The notes under the pieces are model-generated. The model was not told where the DNA came from, did not search any database, and saw nothing but the letters and a program-made list of their open reading frames with translations. A stretch of DNA of 64,000 nucleotides. It comes from an uncultured Bacteroidales bacterium (GTDB lineage: Bacteria > Bacteroidota > Bacteroidia > Bacteroidales > Paludibacteraceae). Numbering within the stretch: position 1 is the stretch's first letter; each line of letters starts with the position of its first letter. The translations under genes and the position numbers were made by a program. This document shows positions 15,574 through 24,768 of this stretch, piece after piece. The stretch spans positions 93,000 through 156,999 of the forward strand of contig CAMHOY010000004.1 in the NCBI GenBank assembly GCA_946186915.1, in the 5' to 3' direction.

Positions 15574-16980
15574 ATGAAACGATATTTTTTTCTATCTGTC
15601 TTTTGTTTTGCATGCTTGTGCGTGATGACACAAGAGAAATACAGTGTAGTATTGGAACAGAGCAAGCAACGAAGCCCCTACGAGGCTATTTATTTACTGA
15701 TGGATTACCAGCATTGGAAGCCGGAATTGCCGGCGGTGTACTATGAGATAGGTAATTATTGCTATGATTTGTTACCTACTCGCAACGCGTTGCATAACTA
15801 CGAGGAGTTGATGACCCTCCTCTATCAATCCCGTCTGTTTTATGGCAACTGTCTGCACTTTGCCAAAGACCAAAAACTGCCCGGATGGCAGTATAAAGAA
15901 ATAGCGGGAGATGCCAAGCGCATAGAGTATATCCAATTAGAACAATATATTCGTCCACGCTTGGCAGAGATTAAACGTCAACAGACGGCCTGCGACTCTA
16001 TTCACAATAGTTTCGTGCGGATGGCAGAGCGCTATAATAACTGTCAGTCTCTCTTTGCGAATTTCCTGACGCGTTATACTAGAGAAAAGACCGCGCACTT
16101 ACAGTTAAAGCCCGAAGAGCGTACGATGTTAGTGCGTCTTCAACAGACAGCAGACAGTTTGGAGCAGGACATAGAGACCTATCAACAGGCATTGGCCCTG
16201 CAGGCAATCGAAGGTTATACCCCTACTTTCCGAAAAGAGGAGATTGTGCTTTACCGTCTGGATGGCTTGACGCATACAGACTTTCTGCAAAATGACATTG
16301 CGCTATGGGATTATAGTCAATGGGTAAGTAAGTTCTTGGACGAGCAGGAAAACGTCTATGAGCGTTTGTATTCAGACTTGGCAAAAGAGAAAAAACAATT
16401 AGAGAAACAAACGGCGCGCTACCTCTCCGGTCAATCTATATCCGGGAAGACGGATGGATCTTTGATGGGACGTTGTGCTCGTTTAGGCCTACATACGCCG
16501 ATGACGGATTCTATTCAGTCAATGCAACAACTTGTGCGACACGGCGCTGCAGAACAGTCGATCGCCAAGACACCCCAACCACAGAATATCCGCGAGTTCA
16601 TTCCTGTTTTGCAAGTCGCAATGACCGCCTACTCGGCTATGCCGGACAGTGCACAACAGTTGATGATAAATCATATCATTGAGATGGCAGAGCCGTTGCG
16701 TATCCAGCATCAAGCGACCTATACTCATCCTGTCTCGGGAGAGGAGATGCACTACATGCCTCAAGGAGGCGAGAAGGTACTTTGTTTACTACCTGACGAT
16801 AACGCCTTCCGCTGTGTAGTGTATAATGAGCACGGAACACGGGTGTTGATGTTGACTCGTGAGATGGAATTTCAACGTGCACTCTTATGGATAGAGGCCG
16901 AGCAGCCGCTTGTGTGCACTAAGATCACCGGTGGTCAATGGGCACTTGTGACCGATAAAAACCTTTATTTCTTAGAATAA
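15574..16980 (+). CDS. Hypothetical secreted protein
   Basis: 468 residues with a signal peptide (KRYFFLSVFCFACLCVMTQE). I do not recognise a family. The mature part is rich in helix-forming Q/E/Y segments, with likely coiled coil near EKKQLEKQTARYL, and a C-terminal beta-rich stretch (VLCLLPDDNAFRCVVYNEHGTRVL). It lies 4 bp after the PorE-like gene and its stop overlaps the aroB start by one base (TAATG). It is therefore probably a periplasmic partner of the PorE-like protein. ATG 15574 was preferred because it gives a proper signal peptide. Confidence 0.78.
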   Translation: MKRYFFLSVFCFACLCVMTQEKYSVVLEQSKQRSPYEAIYLLMDYQHWKPELPAVYYEIGNYCYDLLPTRNALHNYEELMTLLYQSRLFYGNCLHFAKDQKLPGWQYKEIAGDAKRIEYIQLEQYIRPRLAEIKRQQTACDSIHNSFVRMAERYNNCQSLFANFLTRYTREKTAHLQLKPEERTMLVRLQQTADSLEQDIETYQQALALQAIEGYTPTFRKEEIVLYRLDGLTHTDFLQNDIALWDYSQWVSKFLDEQENVYERLYSDLAKEKKQLEKQTARYLSGQSISGKTDGSLMGRCARLGLHTPMTDSIQSMQQLVRHGAAEQSIAKTPQPQNIREFIPVLQVAMTAYSAMPDSAQQLMINHIIEMAEPLRIQHQATYTHPVSGEEMHYMPQGGEKVLCLLPDDNAFRCVVYNEHGTRVLMLTREMEFQRALLWIEAEQPLVCTKITGGQWALVTDKNLYFLE

Positions 16981-18005
16981 TGATTTGTACAGATCTTATA
17001 AAAGCCATTGAGTCTATTGCCGCGCGATATGAGGCGCAGCAGGTAGGCATCGTGTCAGATGCTGCAGTGGTGTTAGATGCAGTCACTTCGCGGTATCCTA
17101 CCCTTCGGATTGCGGTGAGCGAGGAGGATAAGTCTTTAGAGACAGTGCAACAGATATGGGATTTTCTCTTTGCGCACGGCATCACGCGCCGCGGATTGTT
17201 GATATGTATCGGTGGAGGCGTGTTGACGGATATAGGTGGTTTTGCGGCAGCTACGTACAAGCGAGGCATCGACTATGTGAATGTACCGACGACTTTATTG
17301 GCGATGATTGACGCTTCTTCAGGCGGAAAGACCGGTATCAACTACGGCGGGCTGAAGAATAGTATCGGTTGTTTTGCTCCACCGGTAGAGACACTAATAT
17401 GTCCGGATTGGCTAAAGAGTTTGCCTGCCAACCAATGGCTTAGTGGGTTCGGCGAAATGCTTAAGACGGGATTAGTGAGCGAATCCTCCCTATGGTACCA
17501 CTTGCTGCGGTATGACCTGGAAAATATGGATAGCGAGGCGTTGAAACCGCTGATAGCACAGTGCGTAGCGGCTAAAAAGCGCATCGTGGAGGCGGACCCT
17601 AAAGAGGAAGGTTTGCGTAAGGTGCTGAATTTCGGTCATACTTTCGGACATGCTCTGGAAGAAATCAGCATTCAGAAGTCAGATGTCAGTTCTCCGCCTC
17701 TTTTGCATGGATATGCCGTGGTGTACGGGATGATAGCGGAGTTATATTTGAGTGTGGTAAAACTCGGTTGTCCGAAAGAGCCCCTACAACAGTTGACGCA
17801 AGTCATGCTGCATTATTACGGCAAGCCGCAATGCAAGTGTTCCGATCGCGAGGCCCTGGTGGCATTGATGCAACAGGATAAAAAGAACGAGCGCACAGCT
17901 CAAATCAACTGCACGCTCATTCAGGATATAGGTTCACCCCTCATCAATCAGGTTATCACACCTGAAGAGGCGCACGAAGCCTTAGAGTATCTTTTCTCCC
18001 TGTAA
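16980..18005 (+). CDS. aroB: 3-dehydroquinate synthase
   Basis: Second enzyme of the shikimate pathway: DAHP to 3-dehydroquinate, using NAD and a divalent metal. It has 341 residues. Visible are GGGVLTDIGGFAAATYKRGI, VPTTLLAMIDASSGGKTGIN, the metal-site Glu in GFGEMLKTGL, and VLNFGHTFGHALE plus LLHGYAV with the metal-binding His residues. A small repeat-like run (TCAGAAGTCAGATGTCAG) codes SIQKSDVSS before LLHGYAV. The last 24 bp overlap the 3' end of the converging surface-protein gene. Confidence 0.94.
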   Translation: MICTDLIKAIESIAARYEAQQVGIVSDAAVVLDAVTSRYPTLRIAVSEEDKSLETVQQIWDFLFAHGITRRGLLICIGGGVLTDIGGFAAATYKRGIDYVNVPTTLLAMIDASSGGKTGINYGGLKNSIGCFAPPVETLICPDWLKSLPANQWLSGFGEMLKTGLVSESSLWYHLLRYDLENMDSEALKPLIAQCVAAKKRIVEADPKEEGLRKVLNFGHTFGHALEEISIQKSDVSSPPLLHGYAVVYGMIAELYLSVVKLGCPKEPLQQLTQVMLHYYGKPQCKCSDREALVALMQQDKKNERTAQINCTLIQDIGSPLINQVITPEEAHEALEYLFSL

Positions 18006-19967
18006 GGTATAGTTCCCTTCTTCTGTCTGTACAATCACGACTCCTTCGCGCATGATGAGTCGTGCTTTGCGCCCGCTCTCTATATCTTCAATACCTTCCG
18101 AAGAATAGCGTTCCTGCTTGATGATATAGAGCGTGACGACATCATGATCGTAGCTGACGATGACGTAGGTGCGGGTAGGGATGTCCTTGTCGAAACCCGG
18201 CAGATGGAATTTGTTCTCCACGGCGTAGTGTTTGCCTTTATATGTCAAGTCAGTCCATCCATTGACCACCGCACTATCCAATACCATGTACCGGCACACA
18301 TCTGCGGAGTCGATGATTGCCTCCGCTTGTTCGGGCAACACCTCGGTATTTGTACCAATCTTAAACTGCTCGGTAGGGGCAATCTCCGGCACACCGTAGT
18401 AGTTGACAAAACGACCAACTACACCAGAGAGCGGATCGCCTGCTTTTACATCAGCGCCGTAGCGTTTGCCAGTAGCGCCGTCTCCGCGGTCGAAGAGCAG
18501 CATACTACCTGTCTCATCGCGGACGTAGATATAATTATCGTATTTCTTGGTGACCACAACATCCTTCAGATACACGGTAGCGTTGTCAATCGAGCGCACC
18601 GCCTCTTCTACGGACAGTGTGCGCTCTATATGCAAGAGGACTATCGACTCGGCGCGTACCTCACCGGAAGTGAAGACGATGGTGTCGGTGTAATGCCCGG
18701 GGGCTACATTCGAATACGCGATGGTCAGTTCGTCTCCATCACGGTCCAATAGTTTCGATGAAAGCGAGAAGAGCGTGTTGCTATGTGTGACGATGATGTC
18801 TTCCGTCAGTTTGTTGGCGTTGATTTGTATTGTGCGTGCATCAGCTGCCTTAAGCGTTGTACCGAAGTTCACCAACGGCGCAATAATAGCGGGTACGTCA
18901 CCCATGGCTTCTACGCGGCGGTAGAGGCAAACAGGCGTTTGCGATTGGCTCTCATAGCACGCGAAGAGCGTAGGGTTGTTCTGCGCATTGTATTGGATAA
19001 TCTTCGCTTTGCTGTTACCTTTGTTTGTAATGACAGCTTTGCCTCCGGCTTCAATAGCGATATCCCAATAACCGTAGTTACCATAAGTTTTTTCGTCCAC
19101 GACATCGGTCCAGACCGCCAGACGATTCTTGGTCTGACCACCGGAAGCCACGAGGTAGGCTTCTTCGTACCGCAACTCATCCTGGAAGATATACGCCTTC
19201 TGCCCCTTCAGTTCGGCGATGCGCAACGTGTAGATAGCGCGCTCATCCGCATCCACCATCATGCGATCCGAAGAATAACGTCCCTTGATAGCGTGGATGT
19301 TATTGACCGACTCCCATTCGTCGTAATAACCCATGATGTCGTTCACTCCGTCTTGCGCTACGCCGAAGATGACCTGGTCGGAGTCTTGCAGTTGATCGAC
19401 AGAGGTGACGAGTTGGTAGGTATCCATCGTGAATACCGAACTACCGCCGGAAGCCGAACGGATGGAAAGGGAGTTGATATAAATGGCATTCTCCGTGCAT
19501 TCTACCCAGAACTTGATCTTTCCGCTTTGCGGTGTCTCCAGGCTGATGATGGAATCGCGGTTATAGACTCCTTCGCCGCTGGCGGCGGGTTTGTTGACCT
19601 TGATGCTCAACGGCTCATTCTCTCCAATCTGTACATAGATAGTACCTCTGCCTTTGGAGCTGTTCTGGCAGAAATTAAAGGTGATACGTCGTACGTCTTC
19701 AAAAGCAATCACAGAAGTGGCGCCGGCTCCCGAAGTTCCTGTTTTTACGCCTACACCGCAGGAATAGAGTTTGCCCTGTGCATCCAAGCGTCCGGCATTG
19801 TACTCCGTAGCATCTTGATTACTGATCCATCCGTCGGTCGTACCGTCACAGACAGTTGCACCTACTTTCGACGCCCATTGGAGGGAGGTGAAGGTGTACG
19901 TGGTTACACCCGCGAAAAGCGGACATACACCAAAAGCCAATACAAAGGCTAAAAGAATTCTTTTCAT
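17982..19967 (-). CDS. Secreted multidomain protein with OB-fold-like domain and short C-terminal tail
   Basis: 661 residues with signal peptide RILLAFVLAFGVCPLFA. The first 160 residues resemble a carbohydrate-binding-like beta sandwich (VRRITFNFCQNSSKGRGTI, ENAIYINSLSIRS). Residues about 500-600 resemble the OB-fold-like domain of secreted Bacteroidota proteins (VVVTKKYDNYIYVRDETGSM). The end, GIEDIESGRKARLIMREG, then YTLQGEKIL, is the short tail shared with other surface proteins here. The function is unknown. It converges with aroB (24-bp overlap) and starts 7 bp after phoH. Confidence 0.8.
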   Translation of the reverse strand: MKRILLAFVLAFGVCPLFAGVTTYTFTSLQWASKVGATVCDGTTDGWISNQDATEYNAGRLDAQGKLYSCGVGVKTGTSGAGATSVIAFEDVRRITFNFCQNSSKGRGTIYVQIGENEPLSIKVNKPAASGEGVYNRDSIISLETPQSGKIKFWVECTENAIYINSLSIRSASGGSSVFTMDTYQLVTSVDQLQDSDQVIFGVAQDGVNDIMGYYDEWESVNNIHAIKGRYSSDRMMVDADERAIYTLRIAELKGQKAYIFQDELRYEEAYLVASGGQTKNRLAVWTDVVDEKTYGNYGYWDIAIEAGGKAVITNKGNSKAKIIQYNAQNNPTLFACYESQSQTPVCLYRRVEAMGDVPAIIAPLVNFGTTLKAADARTIQINANKLTEDIIVTHSNTLFSLSSKLLDRDGDELTIAYSNVAPGHYTDTIVFTSGEVRAESIVLLHIERTLSVEEAVRSIDNATVYLKDVVVTKKYDNYIYVRDETGSMLLFDRGDGATGKRYGADVKAGDPLSGVVGRFVNYYGVPEIAPTEQFKIGTNTEVLPEQAEAIIDSADVCRYMVLDSAVVNGWTDLTYKGKHYAVENKFHLPGFDKDIPTRTYVIVSYDHDVVTLYIIKQERYSSEGIEDIESGRKARLIMREGVVIVQTEEGNYTLQGEKIL

Positions 19968-19974
19968 GGTATAG

Positions 19975-20898
19975 TTATTTATAGGCTGCCACGATTTGTT
20001 TTACCAAAGGGTGGCGTACAATATCTTTCTCGTTAAACTCAATAATACTGATATCTTTAATATAGCGGAACCGGTCCATGGCGTCCCTCAGGCCTGATTT
20101 CTGCGTAGGCGGAAGATCAATCTGCGTCATGTCTCCCGTGATAATCATCTTACTGCCGAATCCGAGACGGGTGAGGAACATCTTGAGTTGCAAAGCGGTG
20201 GTGTTCTGTGCTTCATCCAAGATGACAACAGCGTCGGAGAGGGTACGTCCTCGCATGAAGGCCAAGGGGGCGATTTGGATCGTACCTTTCTCCATGTATT
20301 CCGTCAGTTTTGTCGCAGGAATCATGTCCTGCAAGGCGTCATACAGGGGTTGGAGGTACGGGTCGATCTTCTCCTTCATGTCTCCGGGTAAAAATCCCAA
20401 TTTCTCTCCGGCCTCAACAGCTGGACGTGAAAGGATGATGCGGCGTACCTCTTTGTTCTTTAGTGCTCTGACGGCGAGAGCTATGGCGGTGTATGTTTTA
20501 CCGCTACCGGCGGGGCCTACGGCAAAAAGCAAATCATTCTCTTCGTATGCTTTGACGAGAGCCTGTTGGTTAGTAGAGCGGGCATAGATAGACTTACCGT
20601 TCACACCATGCAAGATGAGATTGTCTGTTGCTTGTTCCTGCGGTTTATCGCCATGAAGAAGCATGAGGATGTCTTGTTCCGTAAGGCGGTTATTGCGGAT
20701 ACAGAACTGTTCGCATAGCTGCAGTGATTTCTCAAAATTGGTAATCGCTTCCTCTGATCCGGTCACCTTCACCTGGTAACCTCGCGCTACCACACGCACA
20801 TCGGGGTGCTGGTTCTTGAGGCAAAGGATATTCTTGTTATTCACACCGTAAAAGGTCGGCGTATCGAGGGAGTCGTTGAGAGATAGTATTTGTTCCAT
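19975..20898 (-). CDS. PhoH-family ATPase
   Basis: 307 residues, cytoplasmic. An N-terminal KH-like region (VRVVARGYQVKVTGSEEAI) is followed by the PhoH P-loop NTPase: Walker A GPAGSGKTYTAIALAV, RIILSRPAVEAGEKLGFLPG and Walker B DAVVILDEAQNTT. PhoH-like proteins are linked to RNA metabolism and phosphate or stress responses; the exact substrate is unsettled. No later Met gives a sensible start, so the gene overlaps the preceding HsdR_N-like gene by 62 bp, an unusually large same-strand overlap. Confidence 0.92.
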   Translation of the reverse strand: MEQILSLNDSLDTPTFYGVNNKNILCLKNQHPDVRVVARGYQVKVTGSEEAITNFEKSLQLCEQFCIRNNRLTEQDILMLLHGDKPQEQATDNLILHGVNGKSIYARSTNQQALVKAYEENDLLFAVGPAGSGKTYTAIALAVRALKNKEVRRIILSRPAVEAGEKLGFLPGDMKEKIDPYLQPLYDALQDMIPATKLTEYMEKGTIQIAPLAFMRGRTLSDAVVILDEAQNTTALQLKMFLTRLGFGSKMIITGDMTQIDLPPTQKSGLRDAMDRFRYIKDISIIEFNEKDIVRHPLVKQIVAAYK

Positions 20899-21268
20899 TC
20901 GGTTGTATAGTTACAAAAATAGTCTGCGGACCGTTGTGAAGTACCAAGTATGGTACATTCAGACAGCGGTTGTACGTAATAGCTTGATCCAGTGTCTTCT
21001 GTGTCAAGGGCACTGTTTCTGCTTTGCATTCGATAAGCATGAGTGGCGCCAAGGAACGATTATAGACGATGGCATCGCATCGTTTCTTGGCTTCTCCAAT
21101 GGAGATAGCAGCCTCCACTGCAATGAGTGGAGCGGGGTAGTCCATCTCCACTAAGCGGTGCAGTAATTGTTGCCTCACCCATTCTTCCGGAGTCAGGCGC
21201 ACCCATCGGTGGCGCCACTCACAGAAGATCTGTTCCTTGCCGTTGTAAATACGCGTCCTTAGACCCAT
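20837..21268 (-). CDS. HsdR_N-like PD-(D/E)xK-fold protein
   Basis: 143 residues resembling the N-terminal nuclease-fold domain of type I restriction R subunits, standing alone: AISIGEAKKRCDAIVYNRS supplies the Asp and LMLIECKAETVPL the ExK. Stand-alone versions are common in Bacteroidota housekeeping regions; no methylase or specificity subunit is near, so it is not a restriction system. It lies between glnS (24 bp upstream) and phoH (62-bp overlap), so nucleic-acid maintenance is possible, but its substrate is unknown. Confidence 0.85.
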   Translation of the reverse strand: MGLRTRIYNGKEQIFCEWRHRWVRLTPEEWVRQQLLHRLVEMDYPAPLIAVEAAISIGEAKKRCDAIVYNRSLAPLMLIECKAETVPLTQKTLDQAITYNRCLNVPYLVLHNGPQTIFVTIQPNGTNTISQRLPRYADLLRCE

Positions 21269-21292
21269 TATTTTTTTTAGCCTTGGGTAGGG

Positions 21293-23014
21293 TTACTTAA
21301 GATAGTTGTCTTTAAGCGAACAGGTGCGGTTCAGCACAAGATGTTCGGACGTGGTGTCCGGGTCAACCACAAAGTACCCTTGTTTGAGCAACTGGTAGTG
21401 GTTTTCTTGTTCGATGCCATCCACCAATACCGGTGCGTGCAGTTCGCTGCGGAGCGAACCTTCCACTTTGATATTTTTTACTACAAGACTCTCGGGATTG
21501 AGCAAGTCACGGAAATCGCCTTCTTCGGCGGAGGGGTTTTCTACTGCGAAGAGACGGTCATATAGACGCACCTCGGCGTCAAGGGCTGAGTTGCATTCCA
21601 CCCAGTTGATCGTCGCTTTCGTCTTGCGGTTTCCTCCCTCGGTGCCCGATTTCGAATTGGGGTCGTAGGTAGCATAGACGGTAGTAATCTTTCCGGCAGC
21701 ATCTTTCTCGCAGCCAGTAGCTTGGATGATATACGATGCTTTGAGTCGCACCTCGCGTCCGCCCGGAGAGAGACGATAGAACTTATTATCTGCTTCTTCG
21801 AGGAAGTCTCCGCGTTCAATCCATAGCTCTTTGCCGAATTTCATTTCGCGCGTACCCAGTTCGGGATGCCCGTCGATGTTCTCAGCCACGAGTGTCTCTC
21901 CTTCGCCCTCATAATTGGTGATGATGAGTTTGACGGGATCGAAGATGGCGCACACACGCGGTGCGGTCTCTTTGAGGTCTTCGCGGATGGTGTGCTCGAG
22001 CAGTCCCTGGTCAATCATTCCTTCCACTTTGGTGTAACCGATCTTATCCATGAAAGTGCGGATTGCTTGCGGGGTATAACCGCGACGACGGAGACCACAG
22101 ACGGTCGGCATACGCGGGTCATCCCACCCTGCAACGAGACCTTCTTTAACGAGTTGGAGCATCTTACGCTTGGACATGACGGTATAGGTGATGTTCAGGC
22201 GGTTGAACTCGCGCTGTTTAGGCCGGTAGTTTGGTCCGTAAGGCGAGAGGCCACAGAAGTTAGGTCCACTGAACTGGTCGATGAAATAGTCGTAAAGCGG
22301 GCGGTGTACCTCGAACTCGAGCGTACAGATGCTATGGGTTACTCCTTCGAAGTAGTCGCTCTGTCCATGCGCGAAGTCGTACATCGGATATACGTTCCAT
22401 GTGTGACCCGTACGATGGTGAGGATGCGAGGTGATGATACGATACATGATTGGGTCGCGGAAATGCATGTTGGGGTTCGCCATGTCAATCTTGGCACGGA
22501 GCACCATCTTGCCTTCCTCAATCTCGCCGCGTTGCATGGCTTCGAAGAGCCGCAGGTTCTCCTCGATAGGACGGTCGCGGTAGGGTGAAGCGACACCGGG
22601 TTCGGTTGGTGTTCCTTTCTGTTCCGCAATCTGTTCGGCTGTCTGTTCGTCCACATAAGCCTTGCCTGCCTTGATGAAGCGGATAGCGAGGTCGTAGAGT
22701 TGCTGGAAATAATCGGAGGCATAGAAGATATGTCCCCATTGGAAACCTAACCAACGGATGTCTCGTTCAATCGTCTCTACATACTCTGTGTCCTCTTTGA
22801 CGGGGTTGGTATCGTCAAAACGAAGGTTACAAACGCCGTTGTATTTCTCGGCAATGCCGAAATCCATGCAGATAGCCTTGACGTGTCCTATGTGCAGGTA
22901 GCCGTTCGGCTCCGGCGGGAAGCGCGTCTGAATACGTCCGTCATTCACTCCTTCCGCTAAATCTTTCTCTACAATCTGCTCAATAAAATTGAGACTTCTT
23001 TCTAATTCTTCCAT
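21293..23014 (-). CDS. glnS: Glutaminyl-tRNA synthetase
   Basis: Charges tRNA-Gln. It has 573 residues and is a class I synthetase: PPEPNGYLHIGHVKAICMDFG holds the HIGH motif (about 40), and NITYTVMSKRKMLQLV the KMSKS-like MSKRK (about 275). LYDYFIDQFSGPNFCGLSPYGP and the beta-barrel anticodon-binding C-terminus (FYRLSPGGREVRLKASYII) fit GlnRS rather than GluRS. A 3 x 11-bp tandem repeat lies 30 bp upstream of the start. Confidence 0.96.
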   Translation of the reverse strand: MEELERSLNFIEQIVEKDLAEGVNDGRIQTRFPPEPNGYLHIGHVKAICMDFGIAEKYNGVCNLRFDDTNPVKEDTEYVETIERDIRWLGFQWGHIFYASDYFQQLYDLAIRFIKAGKAYVDEQTAEQIAEQKGTPTEPGVASPYRDRPIEENLRLFEAMQRGEIEEGKMVLRAKIDMANPNMHFRDPIMYRIITSHPHHRTGHTWNVYPMYDFAHGQSDYFEGVTHSICTLEFEVHRPLYDYFIDQFSGPNFCGLSPYGPNYRPKQREFNRLNITYTVMSKRKMLQLVKEGLVAGWDDPRMPTVCGLRRRGYTPQAIRTFMDKIGYTKVEGMIDQGLLEHTIREDLKETAPRVCAIFDPVKLIITNYEGEGETLVAENIDGHPELGTREMKFGKELWIERGDFLEEADNKFYRLSPGGREVRLKASYIIQATGCEKDAAGKITTVYATYDPNSKSGTEGGNRKTKATINWVECNSALDAEVRLYDRLFAVENPSAEEGDFRDLLNPESLVVKNIKVEGSLRSELHAPVLVDGIEQENHYQLLKQGYFVVDPDTTSEHLVLNRTCSLKDNYLK

Positions 23015-23043
23015 ATATTTCGTTTATAAGATATTTATTCGAA

Positions 23044-23076
23044 TCACGTATTAATCGCGTGTTAATCACGTGTTAA
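23044..23076. repeat. Three 11-bp tandem repeats upstream of glnS
   Basis: TCACGTATTAA, TCGCGTGTTAA, TCACGTGTTAA in the 98-bp lpxA-glnS spacer. No TAnnTTTG box is seen beside it, so its role is unclear. Confidence 0.75.
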
Positions 23077-23112
23077 TAGCCTAATGAACCTCTCTTGCAG
23101 GGCTTATTTTTC

Positions 23113-23829
23113 TTAGGCTCTCACTATTCCCCTGGTGGAATTCCGTACAAACAGTACGATAGTATCCCTTTCCTTGGAGGCCGGCATGGTCGCTTCGATA
23201 TAGTCGAGCGCCTGGGTGATGTTCATACCATTTTGGTAAAGAAGGCGGTACACCTCCTGTATTATATGTATCTGTTCGGGTGTGAAGCCGCGGCGGTTGA
23301 GTCCTACAGAATTGATGCCGCAGAACGCTATCGGGTCGCGAGCGATGATGGCATACGGGGGTATGTCTTTGTTGATTTTCGATCCGCCTTGTATCATGAC
23401 GTGTGAAGCGATATGTGTGAACTGGTGCACCAGCGTGCCGCCGCCTATGATAGCGAAATCATCTACTTCTACCTCACCGGCCAACTGGGTGGCATTGGAC
23501 ATGATGATGTTATCATGCAGAATGCAATCGTGCGCTACGTGGCAGTAAGCCATAATAAGGTCGTTGCTACCGATGACGGTTTTGCCTTTGGAGGCGGTGC
23601 CGCGGTGAACGGTTACGAACTCACGGAGCACACAGTTGTCGCCGATAACGGTCCATGTCTCTTCTCCGCGGAACTTCAAGTCCTGCGGTACACAACCTAT
23701 GACGGCATGCGGGAACACATGGCAGTTATCGCCAAGAATCACGTTATCATCAATATACGCAAAGGCATCAATCGTTACATTTTTTCCGATTTGCGCTTTT
23801 GGGCTCACATATGCTAAAGGACTGATCAT
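23113..23829 (-). CDS. lpxA: UDP-N-acetylglucosamine acyltransferase
   Basis: First step of lipid A synthesis in the cytoplasm. It has 238 residues, somewhat short against about 255-262. Left-handed beta-helix hexapeptides run from VSPKAQIGKNVTIDAFAYI. YCHVAHDCILHDNIIMSNATQLAGEVEV contains the catalytic His, and NSVGLNRRGFTPEQI starts the C-terminal helical domain. It follows lpxC after 36 bp of AT-rich repeat. The missing residues are at the C-terminal end of the helical domain. Confidence 0.94.
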   Translation of the reverse strand: MISPLAYVSPKAQIGKNVTIDAFAYIDDNVILGDNCHVFPHAVIGCVPQDLKFRGEETWTVIGDNCVLREFVTVHRGTASKGKTVIGSNDLIMAYCHVAHDCILHDNIIMSNATQLAGEVEVDDFAIIGGGTLVHQFTHIASHVMIQGGSKINKDIPPYAIIARDPIAFCGINSVGLNRRGFTPEQIHIIQEVYRLLYQNGMNITQALDYIEATMPASKERDTIVLFVRNSTRGIVRA

Positions 23830-23832
23830 GCG

Positions 23833-23865
23833 GAATTAAAAATTAAAAATTAAGAATTAAGAATT
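23833..23865. repeat. AT-rich short repeat between lpxC and lpxA
   Basis: AATTAAAAATTAAAAATTAAGAATTAAGAATT, 8-9-mer units, fills the whole spacer at the point where many Bacteroidota LpxC proteins continue into FabZ. Confidence 0.75.
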
Positions 23866-24768
23866 TTATTCACTCAATATCTGGTTACGGAGGCGACGCA
23901 CACATTGCGTATTGAATGTGTGTCCGGGTTTGTATGCGACAACGCGTCCCTGCAGTCGGAGTCCGAGCAAGGAGAGGTCACCAATGACGTCTAATAACTT
24001 ATGCCGTGCAGGTTCGTTGAGGTAGTTCAGCGGCGACAAGTAGCCGAGTTTTTTTGCATCCATGTGGGGTTGTCCCATCTTGTCGCAGAAATAATCCATA
24101 CCTTCCTGCGACATCTCTGTTTCGTAGATGACGAGCGCATTCTTGAGGTCGCCTCCTTTGATGAGTCCGACGCGGAGTAGTGGTTCTATCTCGCGCACGA
24201 AACAGAATGTACGTGCAGCGGCTACCTCTTTTGGGTAATCGGCGAGATTGTTGAGTGTTGCGTGTTGTTCGCGCAGTAAGTTCGATTGAAAGGCAATCGT
24301 CACATCGATCTCATAGTGGTCGCAAGGTTCGATACGCATGGAGTGTCCATGTTCGGAGATGTACTCAATGGGTTCTCGCACCACATAAACCTGTTGTTCC
24401 GCTTCCTGTTCCTCGAGCCCCACGCGTTCAATCTCGCGCACGAAGAACCGTGCACTACCATCCAAGATTGGCATTTCCGGTGCATCTACGTCAATGATGC
24501 AGTTATCGACTCCCATCGCATACAATGCACTCAAGGCATGCTCGACGGTACTAATCTTCCATTTGCCTCGCTCGAGTACGGTGCCCCGTTCCGTTCCGGA
24601 GACGTAGTCAGCCAATGCTTGGTGGCAGGGTTGTCCGGGCAGGTCTATACGCCGCAGGCAGACGCCGGTATTCGCCGGCGCTGGATTGAAGGTCGCCGTC
24701 ACATGCAGACCTGTGTGCAAGCCTACGGAACTGAGGGTAAAAGGTTCTTTTATCGTATGCTGTTTCAT
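23866..24768 (-). CDS. lpxC: UDP-3-O-acyl-N-acetylglucosamine deacetylase, not fused to FabZ
   Basis: Zinc-dependent committed step of lipid A synthesis. It has 300 residues, the length of stand-alone LpxC. Visible are STVEHALSALYAMGVDNCIID with the zinc His, APEMPILDGSA, EPARHKLLDVIGDLSLLG (zinc His and Asp) and the C-terminal His in PGHTFNT. In most Bacteroidetes I know of, LpxC is the N-terminal half of an LpxC-FabZ fusion; here it stops at LRNQILSE. It overlaps the end of lpxD by 4 nt (ATGA). Confidence 0.95.
   Translation of the reverse strand: MKQHTIKEPFTLSSVGLHTGLHVTATFNPAPANTGVCLRRIDLPGQPCHQALADYVSGTERGTVLERGKWKISTVEHALSALYAMGVDNCIIDVDAPEMPILDGSARFFVREIERVGLEEQEAEQQVYVVREPIEYISEHGHSMRIEPCDHYEIDVTIAFQSNLLREQHATLNNLADYPKEVAAARTFCFVREIEPLLRVGLIKGGDLKNALVIYETEMSQEGMDYFCDKMGQPHMDAKKLGYLSPLNYLNEPARHKLLDVIGDLSLLGLRLQGRVVAYKPGHTFNTQCVRRLRNQILSE

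Noticed and set aside
18783-19952. 389-residue plus-strand ORF
   Set aside because: Antisense shadow of the secreted protein gene at 17982-19967.
20837-21268. Remnant of a type I restriction system
   Set aside because: No hsdM, hsdS or helicase domain nearby, and the gene is complete and of the stand-alone kind known in Bacteroidota.
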